Positions 31,925 to 40,461 of a DNA stretch of 43,163 bases are shown here, piece by piece. The stretch spans positions 1-43,163 of the forward strand of contig NZ_JOJM01000068.1 in assembly GCF_000720325.1 (NCBI RefSeq), given 5' to 3'. A model generated the notes under the pieces. That model was not told where the DNA came from. It did not search any database and was given only the letters and a program-made list of their open reading frames with translations. Every line of letters starts with the position of its first letter. Within the stretch, counting starts at the first letter, position 1. The translations under genes and the position numbers were made by a program. Source of the DNA: Streptomyces sp. NRRL B-1347. Lineage in GTDB: Bacteria > Actinomycetota > Actinomycetes > Streptomycetales > Streptomycetaceae.

Positions 31925-33706
31925 ATGCATCGGTACAGGTCCCACACGTGCGGTGAGCTCCGCGCCTCTGACGTCGGCGCGGACGTCCGGCTGAGCGGCT
32001 GGCTGCACAATCGGCGCGACCTGGGCGGCATCCTCTTCATCGATCTCCGCGACCACTACGGCATCACGCAGCTGGTGGCCCGCCCCGGCACGGCCGCCGC
32101 CGAGGTCCTGGACAAGCTCTCCAAGGAGACGGTCGTCCGCGTCGACGGCAAGGTCGTCTCCCGCGGCGCGGAGAACGTGAACCCGGAGCTGCCCACCGGC
32201 GAGATCGAGATCGAGGCCACCGAGGTCGAGGTGCTCGGCGCCGCGGCCCCGCTGCCCTTCACGATCAACGCGGAGGACGGCGTCAACGAGGAGCGGCGCC
32301 TGGAGTACCGCTTCCTGGACCTGCGCCGCGAGCGCATGCACCGCAACATCATGCTGCGGTCGGCCGTCATCGCCTCGATCCGCCACAAGATGGTGGCCCT
32401 CGGCTTCAACGAGATGGCGACGCCGATCCTCACCGCGACCTCCCCCGAGGGCGCGCGCGACTTCGTGGTGCCGTCCCGTCTGAACCCGGGCAAGTTCTAC
32501 GCCCTGCCGCAGGCGCCGCAGCAGTTCAAGCAGCTGCTGATGATCTCCGGCTTCGACCGCTACTTCCAGATCGCGCCCTGCTTCCGCGACGAGGACGCGC
32601 GCGCGGACCGCTCGCCGGGCGAGTTCTACCAGCTCGACGTCGAGATGTCCTTCGTCGAGCAGGAGGACGTCTTCCAGCCGATCGAGAAGCTGATGACCGA
32701 GCTCTTCACGGAGTTCGGCAACGGCCGCGAGGTGACGTCCCCCTTCCCGCGCATCCCGTTCCGCGAGTCGATGCTGAAGTACGGCAACGACAAGCCCGAC
32801 CTGCGCGCCAAGCTGGAGCTCGTCGACATCACCGACGTGTTCGAGGGCTCGGAGTTCAAGGCCTTCGCGGGCAAGCACGTGCGCGCCCTGCCGGTGCCGG
32901 ACACGGCCGGTCAGTCCCGGAAGTTCTTCGACGGCCTCGGCGAGTACGCGGTCGAGCACGGCGCCAAGGGCCTGGCCTGGATCCGCGTCGGCGAGGACGG
33001 CGCGTTCGCGGGCCCGATCGCCAAGTTCCTCACCGAGGCGAACGTCGCGGAGCTGACCAAGCGCCTCGGCCTGGAGGCCGGCCACGCCGTGTTCTTCGGC
33101 GCGGGCGAGTTCGACGAGGTCTCCAAGATCATGGGCGCCGTCCGCGTCGAGGCCGCCAAGCGCGCGGGCCACTTCGAGGAGGACGTCTTCCGCTTCTGCT
33201 GGATCGTCGACTTCCCGATGTACGAGAAGGACGAGGAGACCGGCAAGATCGACTTCTCCCACAACCCCTTCTCGATGCCCCAGGGCGGCATGAAGGACCT
33301 GGAGGAGAAGGACCCGCTGGACATCCTCGCCTGGCAGTACGACATCGTCTGCAACGGCATCGAGCTGTCCTCCGGCGCCATCCGGAACCACGAGCCCGAG
33401 GTCATGCTCAAGGCCTTCGAGATCGCGGGTTACGAGGCGGAGACCGTCGAGCAGGAGTTCGCGGGCATGCTGCGCGCGTTCCGCCTCGGCGCCCCGCCGC
33501 ACGGCGGCATCGCGCCGGGCGTCGACCGCATCGTCATGCTCCTCGCGGACGAGCCGAACATCCGCGAGACCATCGCCTTCCCGCTCAACGGCAACGCCCA
33601 GGACCTGATGATGGGCGCGCCCACGGTCCTGGAGGAGGCGCGGCTCAAGGAGCTGAACATCGCCCTGCGCAAGGCTCCCGCCAAGGGTGAGCAGGCCGAG
33701 AAGTAA
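31925..33706 (+). CDS. aspS: Aspartyl-tRNA synthetase
   Basis: 593-residue bacterial-type class II synthetase that charges tRNA-Asp. The N-terminal OB-fold anticodon domain (about 1-105), class II motif 2 ([10 protein letters not shown]), the bacterial GAD insertion (about 280-420) and motif 3 ([13 protein letters not shown]) are all intact. ATG at 31925 is chosen. The out-of-frame ATG at 31913 is not used by this frame. In genomes with GatCAB this enzyme may also charge tRNA-Asn, which I could not decide from sequence alone. A repeat element sits just upstream and a terminator follows. Confidence 0.97.
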   Translation: MHRYRSHTCGELRASDVGADVRLSGWLHNRRDLGGILFIDLRDHYGITQLVARPGTAAAEVLDKLSKETVVRVDGKVVSRGAENVNPELPTGEIEIEATEVEVLGAAAPLPFTINAEDGVNEERRLEYRFLDLRRERMHRNIMLRSAVIASIRHKMVALGFNEMATPILTATSPEGARDFVVPSRLNPGKFYALPQAPQQFKQLLMISGFDRYFQIAPCFRDEDARADRSPGEFYQLDVEMSFVEQEDVFQPIEKLMTELFTEFGNGREVTSPFPRIPFRESMLKYGNDKPDLRAKLELVDITDVFEGSEFKAFAGKHVRALPVPDTAGQSRKFFDGLGEYAVEHGAKGLAWIRVGEDGAFAGPIAKFLTEANVAELTKRLGLEAGHAVFFGAGEFDEVSKIMGAVRVEAAKRAGHFEEDVFRFCWIVDFPMYEKDEETGKIDFSHNPFSMPQGGMKDLEEKDPLDILAWQYDIVCNGIELSSGAIRNHEPEVMLKAFEIAGYEAETVEQEFAGMLRAFRLGAPPHGGIAPGVDRIVMLLADEPNIRETIAFPLNGNAQDLMMGAPTVLEEARLKELNIALRKAPAKGEQAEK

Positions 33707-33731
33707 GCCTCGGTAAGCCTCTGGCTCAGGT

Positions 33732-33770
33732 AAGGGGGTTCGGGACCTTGGCGGTCCCGGGCCCCCCTTT
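33732..33770 (+). terminator. Terminator after aspS
   Basis: Outer arms AAGGGGG (33732-33738) and CCCCCTT (33763-33769) enclose an inner perfect hairpin, CGGGACC-TTGGC-GGTCCCG (33741-33759), followed by T. Confidence 0.85.
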
Positions 33771-33818
33771 CCGTTCGGGCCCTATTCGTCTGGGGCTTCG
33801 CCCCTTTCCCCCTTCGTC

Positions 33819-33859
33819 GGCGCTTCGCGCCTCGTCCTCAAACGCCGGACGGGCTGGAT
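33819..33859 (+). repeat. 41-base intergenic repeat, copy 2
   Basis: Identical to 3741-3781. Here it lies between the aspS terminator and the TetR gene, 19 bases before the TetR operator. Confidence 0.8.
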
Positions 33860-33877
33860 CCCTCCTCCGGTAGCGTT

Positions 33878-33895
33878 ACAGTACGGATGTACTGT
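33878..33895 (+). promoter_or_regulatory. TetR operator (autoregulation)
   Basis: ACAGTAC-GGAT-GTACTGT is a perfect 7-base inverted repeat 21 bases before the TetR start. It probably covers the -10 region, which would give autorepression. Confidence 0.75.
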
Positions 33896-33916
33896 TCCTG
33901 CCTCGTAGGAGGGTCC

Positions 33917-34501
33917 ATGGCCGCCGCCGAGCCCCGTCGGCGTGATCCCGCGCGGCGCGTCGAGGAGATCGCCGCCGCCACCGAGCGCGTCATCGCCGAG
34001 CGCGGCGTCGAAGGGCTCACGCACCGGGCCGTCGCCGCCGCGGCGGGCGTGCCGCTCGGCGCGACCACGTACCACTTCGCCACGAAGGACGACCTGATCG
34101 CGGCGGCCCTGCGCCGGTCCGTCGACCGGTTCGCCGCGTACCTCGACGAATGGGTGGCGCGGCGGCCGGAGCTCACGCCCGAGCAGCACGCCGTGCTGCT
34201 CGCCGACGCGGTCCTGCCGCCGCTCGACGGGCCCGAGCGGGCCCAGCAGGTGGTGGACCTGGAGCTGTACCTCGCGGCCCTGCGCCGGCCCGCGCTTCGC
34301 CACATCGCCGAGGAGCACCAGGCGCACATCCTGCGGGCCCTGGCCCACTACACGGACCCGGACACGGCCGCCGCCGCGGGCGCCGCCCTGATGGGCATCA
34401 GTCTGCGCTCCCTCGCCTCCTCAAGCCCTCCGTCCCGCGCCGAGGTCGAGGCGATCCTGCGCCGCATCCTCACCCCGAACCCGGCGCTCACCGGAGCCTG
34501 A
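33917..34501 (+). CDS. TetR-family transcriptional regulator
   Basis: 194 residues. The N-terminal helix-turn-helix (about 14-60) ends in the recognition helix of the VPLGATTYHFATKDDL type, a classic TetR signature. The C-terminal ligand domain is Ala/Leu-rich and unassigned. ATG at 33917 is chosen because GGAGGG lies a few bases before it. The frame-open ATG at 33887 lies inside the operator palindrome. No transporter or enzyme gene is adjacent on the same strand, so its regulon beyond itself is unknown. Confidence 0.88.
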   Translation: MAAAEPRRRDPARRVEEIAAATERVIAERGVEGLTHRAVAAAAGVPLGATTYHFATKDDLIAAALRRSVDRFAAYLDEWVARRPELTPEQHAVLLADAVLPPLDGPERAQQVVDLELYLAALRRPALRHIAEEHQAHILRALAHYTDPDTAAAAGAALMGISLRSLASSSPPSRAEVEAILRRILTPNPALTGA

Positions 34502-34611
34502 CGGCCAATCATGACGTGGCGGGGTCTCCTCAACTCCCCCTCCCAGCGCATACCCTGACGGCCAGTCACGCGGCGGGGCGCGGGACGGAATCGTGACGCT
34601 TCGGGGGACCG

Positions 34612-36822
34612 GTGTCCGACGACCTGGGATTCGGCAAGCTGCTGGACGACGACGGCCTGATCGCCCGGCTGCTCGGCAAGACGGCCAAGGGCCGCAACCG
34701 CCCGCTCCTGTACGGGCCCGACCTGCCGGTGGTGCTCCTCACCGGCGGCCCCGGCATGGGCAAGGGGCGGCTGTTGCGCTGCGTGCGCGACGAGTTCGGG
34801 CGCTATGTACCGGCCGCGCACGTCGACTGCGCGGCGCCCGCCTTCCGCGACGGCGCCGACCAGCGGCTCAGCACCCGCTCGGAGGCCACGGAGGTGCTGC
34901 GGGAGCTGGCCGTCCAGTTCGGCGCGTGGAGCGGCGACGGCGGGGCGATCGCCGTGCCGCGCCTGTACGCGGGCCTGGTGGCGGTCGCCGCAGGTGACGC
35001 CCTGGCCAACCCCGCCGACGGCCTGGGGGAGGTGCGCAGGTACGACGACCTGCTGCCCAGGGGCTCGTTCTGGGGCGGCGTGCTGCACCGCGCCTTCCGC
35101 GCCTACCTGGCCGCGCTCGGCGCGCTCCTCGTCGCCCAGCCGCTGGCCACCCCGCTGATCACCTCCATACTCGACGAGCTCTTCGAGCGGACCTCCGCCG
35201 AGGGCAAGGCCGCCCTCGAAGCCTGTTACGGCTCCTACTCGGGCGCCGCCGGACACCCCCGGCTCGGTCTGCACGCGCTCAGCGTCGACTTCCAGCAGGG
35301 CGGCGAGGCCCGCGCCAACGCGGAGAGCTTCCTGTTCCGGGCCCTGCGCGAGGACGTCGAGGCCGCCTACACCTCCGTACGCGGCCGCATCGCGCGGGCC
35401 GGACGCCCCGTCGTCCTGCTCGACCACGCCGACAACGGCGTCGGCCGCCGGCTCCTGAGGTCCGTGCTGCTCGACCGCGAGAGCGGCCACCACGACCGCG
35501 TGGTCGTCCTCGCCACCGCGCGCCGCGCGGACGGCGGCCGCTTCCTCTACCGCTCGCCGGACGCGGCGGAGGGGGCCGAGGACGGCCCCGCCGTCTGGGG
35601 CCCCGCCGACGGCGGACTGCCCGGCTGGGCGCGAAGACAGGGCGGCGTTCCGGGCCTGGTCGCGCCCGCGCGCGGCGCGCTGCTCGTCCGGATGCCGCTG
35701 TTGACCGCCGAGCAGCAGAACCACGAGCTGGCCCGGCTCCAGGGGCACGGCCACGACACGGGCCACCAGCCGGGCGAGCACGCCGCGCGGCTGCGCGTGG
35801 AGAGCGCCGTGCACCGGCTCGGCGGCGGCCGCCCCCGGTTCGTCACGCGCCTCGGCGAGGCGACGGCCGCGCTGCGCGTCCCCGACCCCGCCGCGCTCAC
35901 CGACTGGGCCCTCCTCGACGCGCCGGTGCGCTCCCGGGAGACGTCCGACGCGCCCCCGCGGCCCGTCGCCGAACTCCTCCTCGACGACCTGATCGGGCGC
36001 CAGCTCCCCGAGGAACTGCCGCCCGAACAGCACGGCCACTGGCTCGACCTGCTCAGCCACCTCTCGGTCGCGCACACCGGGCCGTGCGCGCAGCGCCTGA
36101 TCAGGGCCCGGCAGGGCGACCGGGACGAGCGCCTGTCCGCGTACCGCGTCGCCGAACTCCTCCAGGACAACGGCTGGCCGCACTGCCCGCACCACTTCAT
36201 CGGCGACCGCGGCCTGCGCCACCTCCTGATGCGCCGCCTGTACGGGATGACGGACGGGCCGGAGCGGGGCGGGGTGTGGCGCGCCGACCACGCGCTGCTG
36301 CGGGACCACTTCGGGCCGCCGCCCCCCGACGCCGGGGCGGACGCCGCCGACGAGCTGTTCGGCTCGGCCGCCGCGCACGCCGCGCACCACGACCTGGCCG
36401 CCCACGGGGCCGCGCGGGCCGTCGACCACCTGACGCGGACCTTCCCCGGGCGGGACCCGCGCCGGGCCATGGCCGACTGGTGCGGGGAGCTGCTCGCCAT
36501 CGCGGGCGCGCCCTGCGAGGCGCCGCTCGCGGGCACGCCCGACGACCGGCACGCCCGCGCGCGCGGGGAGGCCCCGGCGGCCGACGACGACGTGCTGCGC
36601 CGCCGCGTGGACCGGCTGCTTCACGCGGTGTGGCTGTACGAGGACCGCACGGGCCCGGTGGACCCGGCGGTCCCCGCCACCTGGCGACAGCTCCTCGACC
36701 GGCTCGGCGACGAGCCGGTGCCGGGCATCGAGGTGCTGTCGCGCACGGCCGGGGAGTGGGCCGGACGGGCCCGGGAGAGGCAGCCGCTGAAGCCGTGCGC
36801 GTGCACGCGGCACATCGGCTGA
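34612..36822 (+). CDS. Large P-loop NTPase-like protein paired with a substrate-binding protein
   Basis: 736 residues, not a family I can name. A Walker A-like loop GGPGMGKG is at 45-52, with Gly where Ser or Thr is usual after the Lys. A likely Walker B lies in RPVVLLDHADN (about residue 270). The layout resembles a STAND/AAA-type sensor ATPase: an N-terminal NTPase (about 30-300), then a long helical region. It ends in a C-A-C-x2-H motif (PCACTRHIG) that could hold a metal. No transmembrane segment is seen. GTG at 34612 is chosen. The next gene, 70 bases on, encodes a membrane-anchored binding protein, which suggests a two-part sensing system rather than transport. Confidence 0.7.
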   Translation: MSDDLGFGKLLDDDGLIARLLGKTAKGRNRPLLYGPDLPVVLLTGGPGMGKGRLLRCVRDEFGRYVPAAHVDCAAPAFRDGADQRLSTRSEATEVLRELAVQFGAWSGDGGAIAVPRLYAGLVAVAAGDALANPADGLGEVRRYDDLLPRGSFWGGVLHRAFRAYLAALGALLVAQPLATPLITSILDELFERTSAEGKAALEACYGSYSGAAGHPRLGLHALSVDFQQGGEARANAESFLFRALREDVEAAYTSVRGRIARAGRPVVLLDHADNGVGRRLLRSVLLDRESGHHDRVVVLATARRADGGRFLYRSPDAAEGAEDGPAVWGPADGGLPGWARRQGGVPGLVAPARGALLVRMPLLTAEQQNHELARLQGHGHDTGHQPGEHAARLRVESAVHRLGGGRPRFVTRLGEATAALRVPDPAALTDWALLDAPVRSRETSDAPPRPVAELLLDDLIGRQLPEELPPEQHGHWLDLLSHLSVAHTGPCAQRLIRARQGDRDERLSAYRVAELLQDNGWPHCPHHFIGDRGLRHLLMRRLYGMTDGPERGGVWRADHALLRDHFGPPPPDAGADAADELFGSAAAHAAHHDLAAHGAARAVDHLTRTFPGRDPRRAMADWCGELLAIAGAPCEAPLAGTPDDRHARARGEAPAADDDVLRRRVDRLLHAVWLYEDRTGPVDPAVPATWRQLLDRLGDEPVPGIEVLSRTAGEWAGRARERQPLKPCACTRHIG

Positions 36823-36892
36823 CGGGCCGGGCGGACACCACGGGGCGAGCGCGGGCGAAGGGACGTCGGATGGCGGGGCGAAGGGGGCGGCG

Positions 36893-38470
36893 GTGCTGAA
36901 CTGGCTGTACAACCACGTGTGGGCCACGCGGCTCAAGAAGGCCGTCACGATCCTGGTCGTGGCGGCCGTCGGGACCGCCGTGGGCATCCTGGTGCCACCC
37001 GCCGTCGGCGGGCCCGACCACTGCGCCGACGGCGTGCGGAAGCACGGCGGCGAGTGCGTCGGCGTCAACGGCTCCGGCTACGACTTCGGTACGCCCGAGA
37101 TCGCCAAGGTGAGCGACGCGATCGCCGACGAGAACCGGCGGATCGACGGCGAGCCGCACGTCACCGTGGCGATGATGCTGCCCCTCCAGCCGGAGTCGGA
37201 CGCCGAGCGGGGGCAGCTGCGCAGCGACGTCCAGGGCGCCTACCTCGCCCAGTACCGCGCGAACCGCACCGAGCAGAAGCCGCTGATCCGCCTGGTCCTC
37301 GCCAACCCTGGCCGGAACTACGCCCAGCAGGCCCGCGTCGTCGACGACTTGGCGGAGCTCGCGGACGACGAGAAGCACAACCTCCGCGCCGTCACCGGCT
37401 TCAACCTGAGCCTGCGGAACACCGTCGACGCCGTGGACCGGCTCACGAACGAGCTGCGCATCCCGGTCCTGATCAGCCGGGCCAGCGCCGACGAGCTCGC
37501 CAACGTCGAGCGGCGCGAGGGCAAGCCGCGCTTCCCCGGCCTCGCCCGGGTGATCCCCACCAACCGGCAGCAGGCGGCGGCCCTCGCCGCCTTCCACCAC
37601 GGCCTTCGCGACGAGGAGACGGTCCTGGTCAAGGACACCCGCCCGGACGACATCTATGTGGAGTCGCTCGCGCGGGCGTTCAGCGGGGACGAGTCGGGCC
37701 CGGCGGGCGCGAAGGACCAGGAGTTCACCTCCCCGTCCATCGGCGACCCGGGCGAGACCGGCAACGACTTCTCACTGATCGGCCACAACATCTGCCAGTC
37801 CCGGGCGAAGGTCGTCTACTTCGCGGGCCGCCCCGTGCACTTGCGCCTGTTCGCACTGAAGCTCGCGGAGGTGCCGTGCCGGGGCAAGCGGTACACGGTG
37901 GTGAGCGGCTCGGGCGCGGCGACCCTCGACCGGTACATGAGCGACGCGGACTGGCGGAAGCTGCGGGGCGAGGCGAGCGCGAAGGAGCCCACGGTCACCG
38001 TGCAGTACACCGCCCCCGGACACCCCGACGCCTGGTCGCGGGCGCTTGCGGGGGCGAAGGACCGGCCCGCGCATCTGACCGAGCCGCAACGGCAGTTGAC
38101 CGAGCTGCGCGCGCTCACCGACCGGCAGGGCGCCGGTGACATCGGGCCCGTCCGCTACGACGACTCGCGCACGATGCTCGTCCACGACGGCGTGCGCACG
38201 ATCGCGGAGGCCGTCTTCCTCGCCAACGCCCGGTCGGCCGGGGCGGTGCCGCCCCGCGAGCGGGTCGCCGCCCAGTGGTCCCGTCTGGAGTCCGCGCACC
38301 GGGTGGCCGGAACCAGCGGGTGGGTGTGCCTGACCAACGCGGGCAACCCCTACGACAAGCCCGTGGCGGTGGTCGAACTCGATCCCCGCACCCGCAAGCT
38401 GAGGTTCGTGGGGCTCGGGTGGCCCGAGGGACGCGCCCAGCCGCGCGACTGCGTCGTGCCCAGCGGCTGA
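36893..38470 (+). CDS. Membrane-anchored type 1 periplasmic-binding-protein-like receptor
   Basis: 525 residues. One N-terminal transmembrane helix (about 15-38) is followed by an extracytoplasmic region that reads like a branched-chain-amino-acid-type (Peripla_BP_6) two-lobe binding domain: VTVAMMLPLQ, GAYLAQYRANRT, IRLVLANPG, VTGFNLSLRNTVDAV, RIPVLISRAS, RVIPTNRQQAAALAAFHH, KVVYFAGRPVHLRLF. No lipobox is present and no ABC permease or ATPase of transporter type is nearby. GTG at 36893 is chosen, with AAGGGGG upstream. Together with the preceding NTPase it probably forms a ligand-sensing pair (inference). Confidence 0.78.
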   Translation: MLNWLYNHVWATRLKKAVTILVVAAVGTAVGILVPPAVGGPDHCADGVRKHGGECVGVNGSGYDFGTPEIAKVSDAIADENRRIDGEPHVTVAMMLPLQPESDAERGQLRSDVQGAYLAQYRANRTEQKPLIRLVLANPGRNYAQQARVVDDLAELADDEKHNLRAVTGFNLSLRNTVDAVDRLTNELRIPVLISRASADELANVERREGKPRFPGLARVIPTNRQQAAALAAFHHGLRDEETVLVKDTRPDDIYVESLARAFSGDESGPAGAKDQEFTSPSIGDPGETGNDFSLIGHNICQSRAKVVYFAGRPVHLRLFALKLAEVPCRGKRYTVVSGSGAATLDRYMSDADWRKLRGEASAKEPTVTVQYTAPGHPDAWSRALAGAKDRPAHLTEPQRQLTELRALTDRQGAGDIGPVRYDDSRTMLVHDGVRTIAEAVFLANARSAGAVPPRERVAAQWSRLESAHRVAGTSGWVCLTNAGNPYDKPVAVVELDPRTRKLRFVGLGWPEGRAQPRDCVVPSG

Positions 38471-38472
38471 CG

Positions 38473-38670
38473 CTACGCGGCTCTCGTCGGGGATTCCTGG
38501 TGGTCCGCGGCCTCCGCCGCGGCCCACTCCGTCACCAGGCGTTGGTACTCGCGTCGCTGGTCGGTGCTCAACCGCCCGCCGCAGCGCAGCCACAGCGCAC
38601 GGATCTCCTCATTCACCTCGTCCGCCGTGCGCCGGGGGCGCCGCGTCTCGGAAGCGGGATTCGTGGCCAT
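38473..38670 (-). CDS. Small conserved-looking protein of unknown function
   Basis: 65 residues: a charged, basic start (SETRRPRRTADEVNEEIRALW), then a predicted helix pair (LSTDQRREYQRLVTEWAAAEAAD). No signal or membrane segment. It looks like a real small Streptomyces protein because of its helix-forming pattern, normal codon bias and ATG start, but no ribosome binding site is obvious. The gene ends two bases from the convergent binding-protein gene. Confidence 0.62.
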   Translation of the reverse strand: MATNPASETRRPRRTADEVNEEIRALWLRCGGRLSTDQRREYQRLVTEWAAAEAADHQESPTRAA

Positions 38671-38763
38671 GCTGTGAAGCGTACGTGCGTGGGGGTGAAG
38701 AGGGAGTGAGTCCGGTCACGAAGTGATCAACAGCTCATTGACGGGGTAGAGATCAAGCCACTC

Positions 38764-38791
38764 GTGCGGGCCGTCGGCGCCCGGCCCGCAC
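38764..38791 (-). terminator. Terminator after the imine-reductase-like gene
   Basis: Perfect 10-base-pair stem, GTGCGGGCCG / CGGCCCGCAC, with an 8-base loop, 19 bases past the stop codon on the minus strand. Confidence 0.75.
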
Positions 38792-38809
38792 GCCCCGGCG
38801 GTCAGGCGG

Positions 38810-39679
38810 TCAGGCGGGCTTCTTCAGGAGTTCCACCAGCCTGCTGAAGCTGTCGGCGCCGTGACCCGCGTCCGCGCCCCGCCGGAAGGCGTCCAGGATG
38901 GCCTGCGGGAACGCCGTGTCCACACCCGCGTCCGCGTTCGTGTGGACGACGTGCTCCATGCTCGCCAGGCCCATCGAGATGCGGTCGACGTCCCCTTCGT
39001 GGTTGCCCGCGTCGATGCGGGGAGCGTAGAAGTCGATGAACTGCCGCATGCCCTCATGGTTGGCGGCGACGTACGGAGCCATTTCCGCGGCCGTGATGCC
39101 GTGCGCGCCGGCGAGGGCGACGGCCTGCCAGTAGGCGAGCATCGCGGGCCAGAAGACGACCATGTTGAGCTGGTACATCAGGGCCGCGATGCCCGGGTCC
39201 TCGCCCCGGTAGTCCGTCTTGCCGGTGATGACCTCAAGGGCCGCGCGGTGCGTGTCGTAGGCCTCGCGCGGGCCGCTGTAGAAGGTGGACATGTCCGGGC
39301 TGCCGATGGTGGGCGGCGGGGACAGGACGCCGCCGGTCAGATGGGTGCCGCCGAGCTCCGTCACCCAGCGGGCCGCGGCGCGGGCCTTCTCTGGCACGTC
39401 GGAGCTGAGGTTCACCAGGACGCGGCCCGCGACCGCGTCCTCGGCGCCCTTGAGCGCGGTGTACATCGCGTCGTAGTCGATCAGGCTGAGAACCACCAGG
39501 TCATTGGCGCGCAGGGCCTCCTCAGCGGTGGCGGCGAGCCGGGCGCCCCGCTCGACGAGCGCGGCGGCGCGCGAGGGGGTGCGGTTCCAGACCGTGACCT
39601 CGTAGCCCCGGTCCAGATAGGCGCCCGCCATGGCCTGCCCCATGGGGCCGAGTCCGATGACCGATACGGAGTGTGACAT
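38810..39679 (-). CDS. NADPH-dependent oxidoreductase, imine-reductase-like
   Basis: 289 residues of the beta-hydroxyacid dehydrogenase/imine reductase group. The dinucleotide loop GLGPMG is at 9-14, and NRTPSR (32-37) is typical of NADPH preference. The inter-domain region has VLSPPPTIGSPDMSTFYSG (118-136), which resembles imine reductases more than hydroxyisobutyrate dehydrogenases. At the usual catalytic Asp/Tyr position this protein has Gln170 (ALMYQLNMV), so catalysis may differ. ATG at 39679 is chosen, with AGGGGACA upstream. It is divergent from a TetR gene across two matching operators, so it is very probably that regulator's target. Confidence 0.8.
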   Translation of the reverse strand: MSHSVSVIGLGPMGQAMAGAYLDRGYEVTVWNRTPSRAAALVERGARLAATAEEALRANDLVVLSLIDYDAMYTALKGAEDAVAGRVLVNLSSDVPEKARAAARWVTELGGTHLTGGVLSPPPTIGSPDMSTFYSGPREAYDTHRAALEVITGKTDYRGEDPGIAALMYQLNMVVFWPAMLAYWQAVALAGAHGITAAEMAPYVAANHEGMRQFIDFYAPRIDAGNHEGDVDRISMGLASMEHVVHTNADAGVDTAFPQAILDAFRRGADAGHGADSFSRLVELLKKPA

Positions 39680-39708
39680 GAGTGTCCCCTGTTTCAACGA
39701 AGAGTGAC

Positions 39709-39724
39709 TAGAACGAGCGCTCTA
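39709..39724. promoter_or_regulatory. TetR operator 1 (oxidoreductase side)
   Basis: TAGAACGAGCGCTCTA, near-perfect palindrome of the form TAGA-N-CG-N2-CG-N-TCTA, 30 bases before the oxidoreductase start. Confidence 0.8.
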
Positions 39725-39755
39725 TCTAGAGGCCGGGAGTAACGTAACACAGGAC

Positions 39756-39771
39756 TAGAACGAACGCTCTA
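39756..39771. promoter_or_regulatory. TetR operator 2 (regulator side)
   Basis: TAGAACGAACGCTCTA, one base different from operator 1 and 47 bases away from it, 26 bases before the TetR start. Both copies are preceded by GAC. Confidence 0.8.
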
Positions 39772-39796
39772 CTTAGGAGATGGGTAAGGTGGCGGG

Positions 39797-40384
39797 ATGA
39801 GTGAGTACAGCGCGCCCCCCAGCACGCGTGAGCGGATCGTCGTGGTCGCCGCGCGGCTCATCCAGCGCCAGGGCTACGTCGGCACCGGCATCAAGCAGAT
39901 CGCCAAGGAGGCGGAGGCCACCCTGGGCTCCGTCTACCACTTCTTCCCCGGCGGCAAGGAAGCCGTGGCCGTGGCCGCGATCAAGCACGGGGAGAAGGAG
40001 TTCGGCTGGCTCCTGAGGGACGCCCTCGACCCCGAGGACGACCCGGCCGCCGCCATCGAGGCCTGTGCCGTCCAGCTCGCCGTCGGCCTCAGCGAGTCGG
40101 GCTGGACCGACGGCTGCCCCATCACGGCCGCCGCCCTGGAGACCCTGGGCACGGACTCGGAGATCCAGCGGGTGTGCGGCGAGGCGCTGCGCGGCTGGGA
40201 GAACATCGTCGCTGAGAAGCTGCTGAGCTGCGGCTTCGCGGAGACCGACGCGCGCGAGGTGGCCACGACCGTCATCAGCGCCCTGGAGGGCGCGGAGGTC
40301 ACGGCACAGGTGAGCCGCAGCGAGGAGCCCCTGCGGGCGGCGGGCCGGCAGCTGGCCCGGCTCGTCGGGACGTACCGGAACTGA
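39797..40384 (+). CDS. TetR-family regulator (LmrA/YxaF-like)
   Basis: 195 residues. The helix-turn-helix (about 10-55) contains GYVGTGIKQIAKEAEATLGSVYHFFPGGKEAV. The phrase SVYHFFPGGKE is characteristic of the LmrA/YxaF branch, whose operators are TAGA-type palindromes like the two found upstream. The ligand domain includes GWTDGCPITAAALE, also usual in this branch. The start is ATG at 39797 with AGGAGA and GGTAAGG-type purines before it. It is divergent from the imine-reductase-like gene. Known members respond to flavonoids, antibiotics or similar aromatic compounds. The ligand here is unknown. Confidence 0.9.
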   Translation: MSEYSAPPSTRERIVVVAARLIQRQGYVGTGIKQIAKEAEATLGSVYHFFPGGKEAVAVAAIKHGEKEFGWLLRDALDPEDDPAAAIEACAVQLAVGLSESGWTDGCPITAAALETLGTDSEIQRVCGEALRGWENIVAEKLLSCGFAETDAREVATTVISALEGAEVTAQVSRSEEPLRAAGRQLARLVGTYRN

Positions 40385-40399
40385 CCACGACGAGAAGCG

Positions 40400-40440
40400 A
40401 CGAGAAGGGCCCGGAACAAAGTGTTCCGGGCCCTTCTCGT
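40400..40440. terminator. Bidirectional terminator between TetR and metG
   Basis: Perfect 19-base-pair stem (ACGAGAAGGGCCCGGAACA and its complement) with a 3-base AAG loop. It is the strongest terminator in the window. Confidence 0.93.
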
Positions 40441-40461
40441 GTGCTCTGCTGGAGGAGGCGG

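Noticed and set aside
36621..36899. Small peptide frame (starting at ATG 36870) between the NTPase and binding-protein genes
   Set aside because: It gives only a 9-residue Arg/Gly-rich peptide ending at the next gene's start. It is not credible as a gene.
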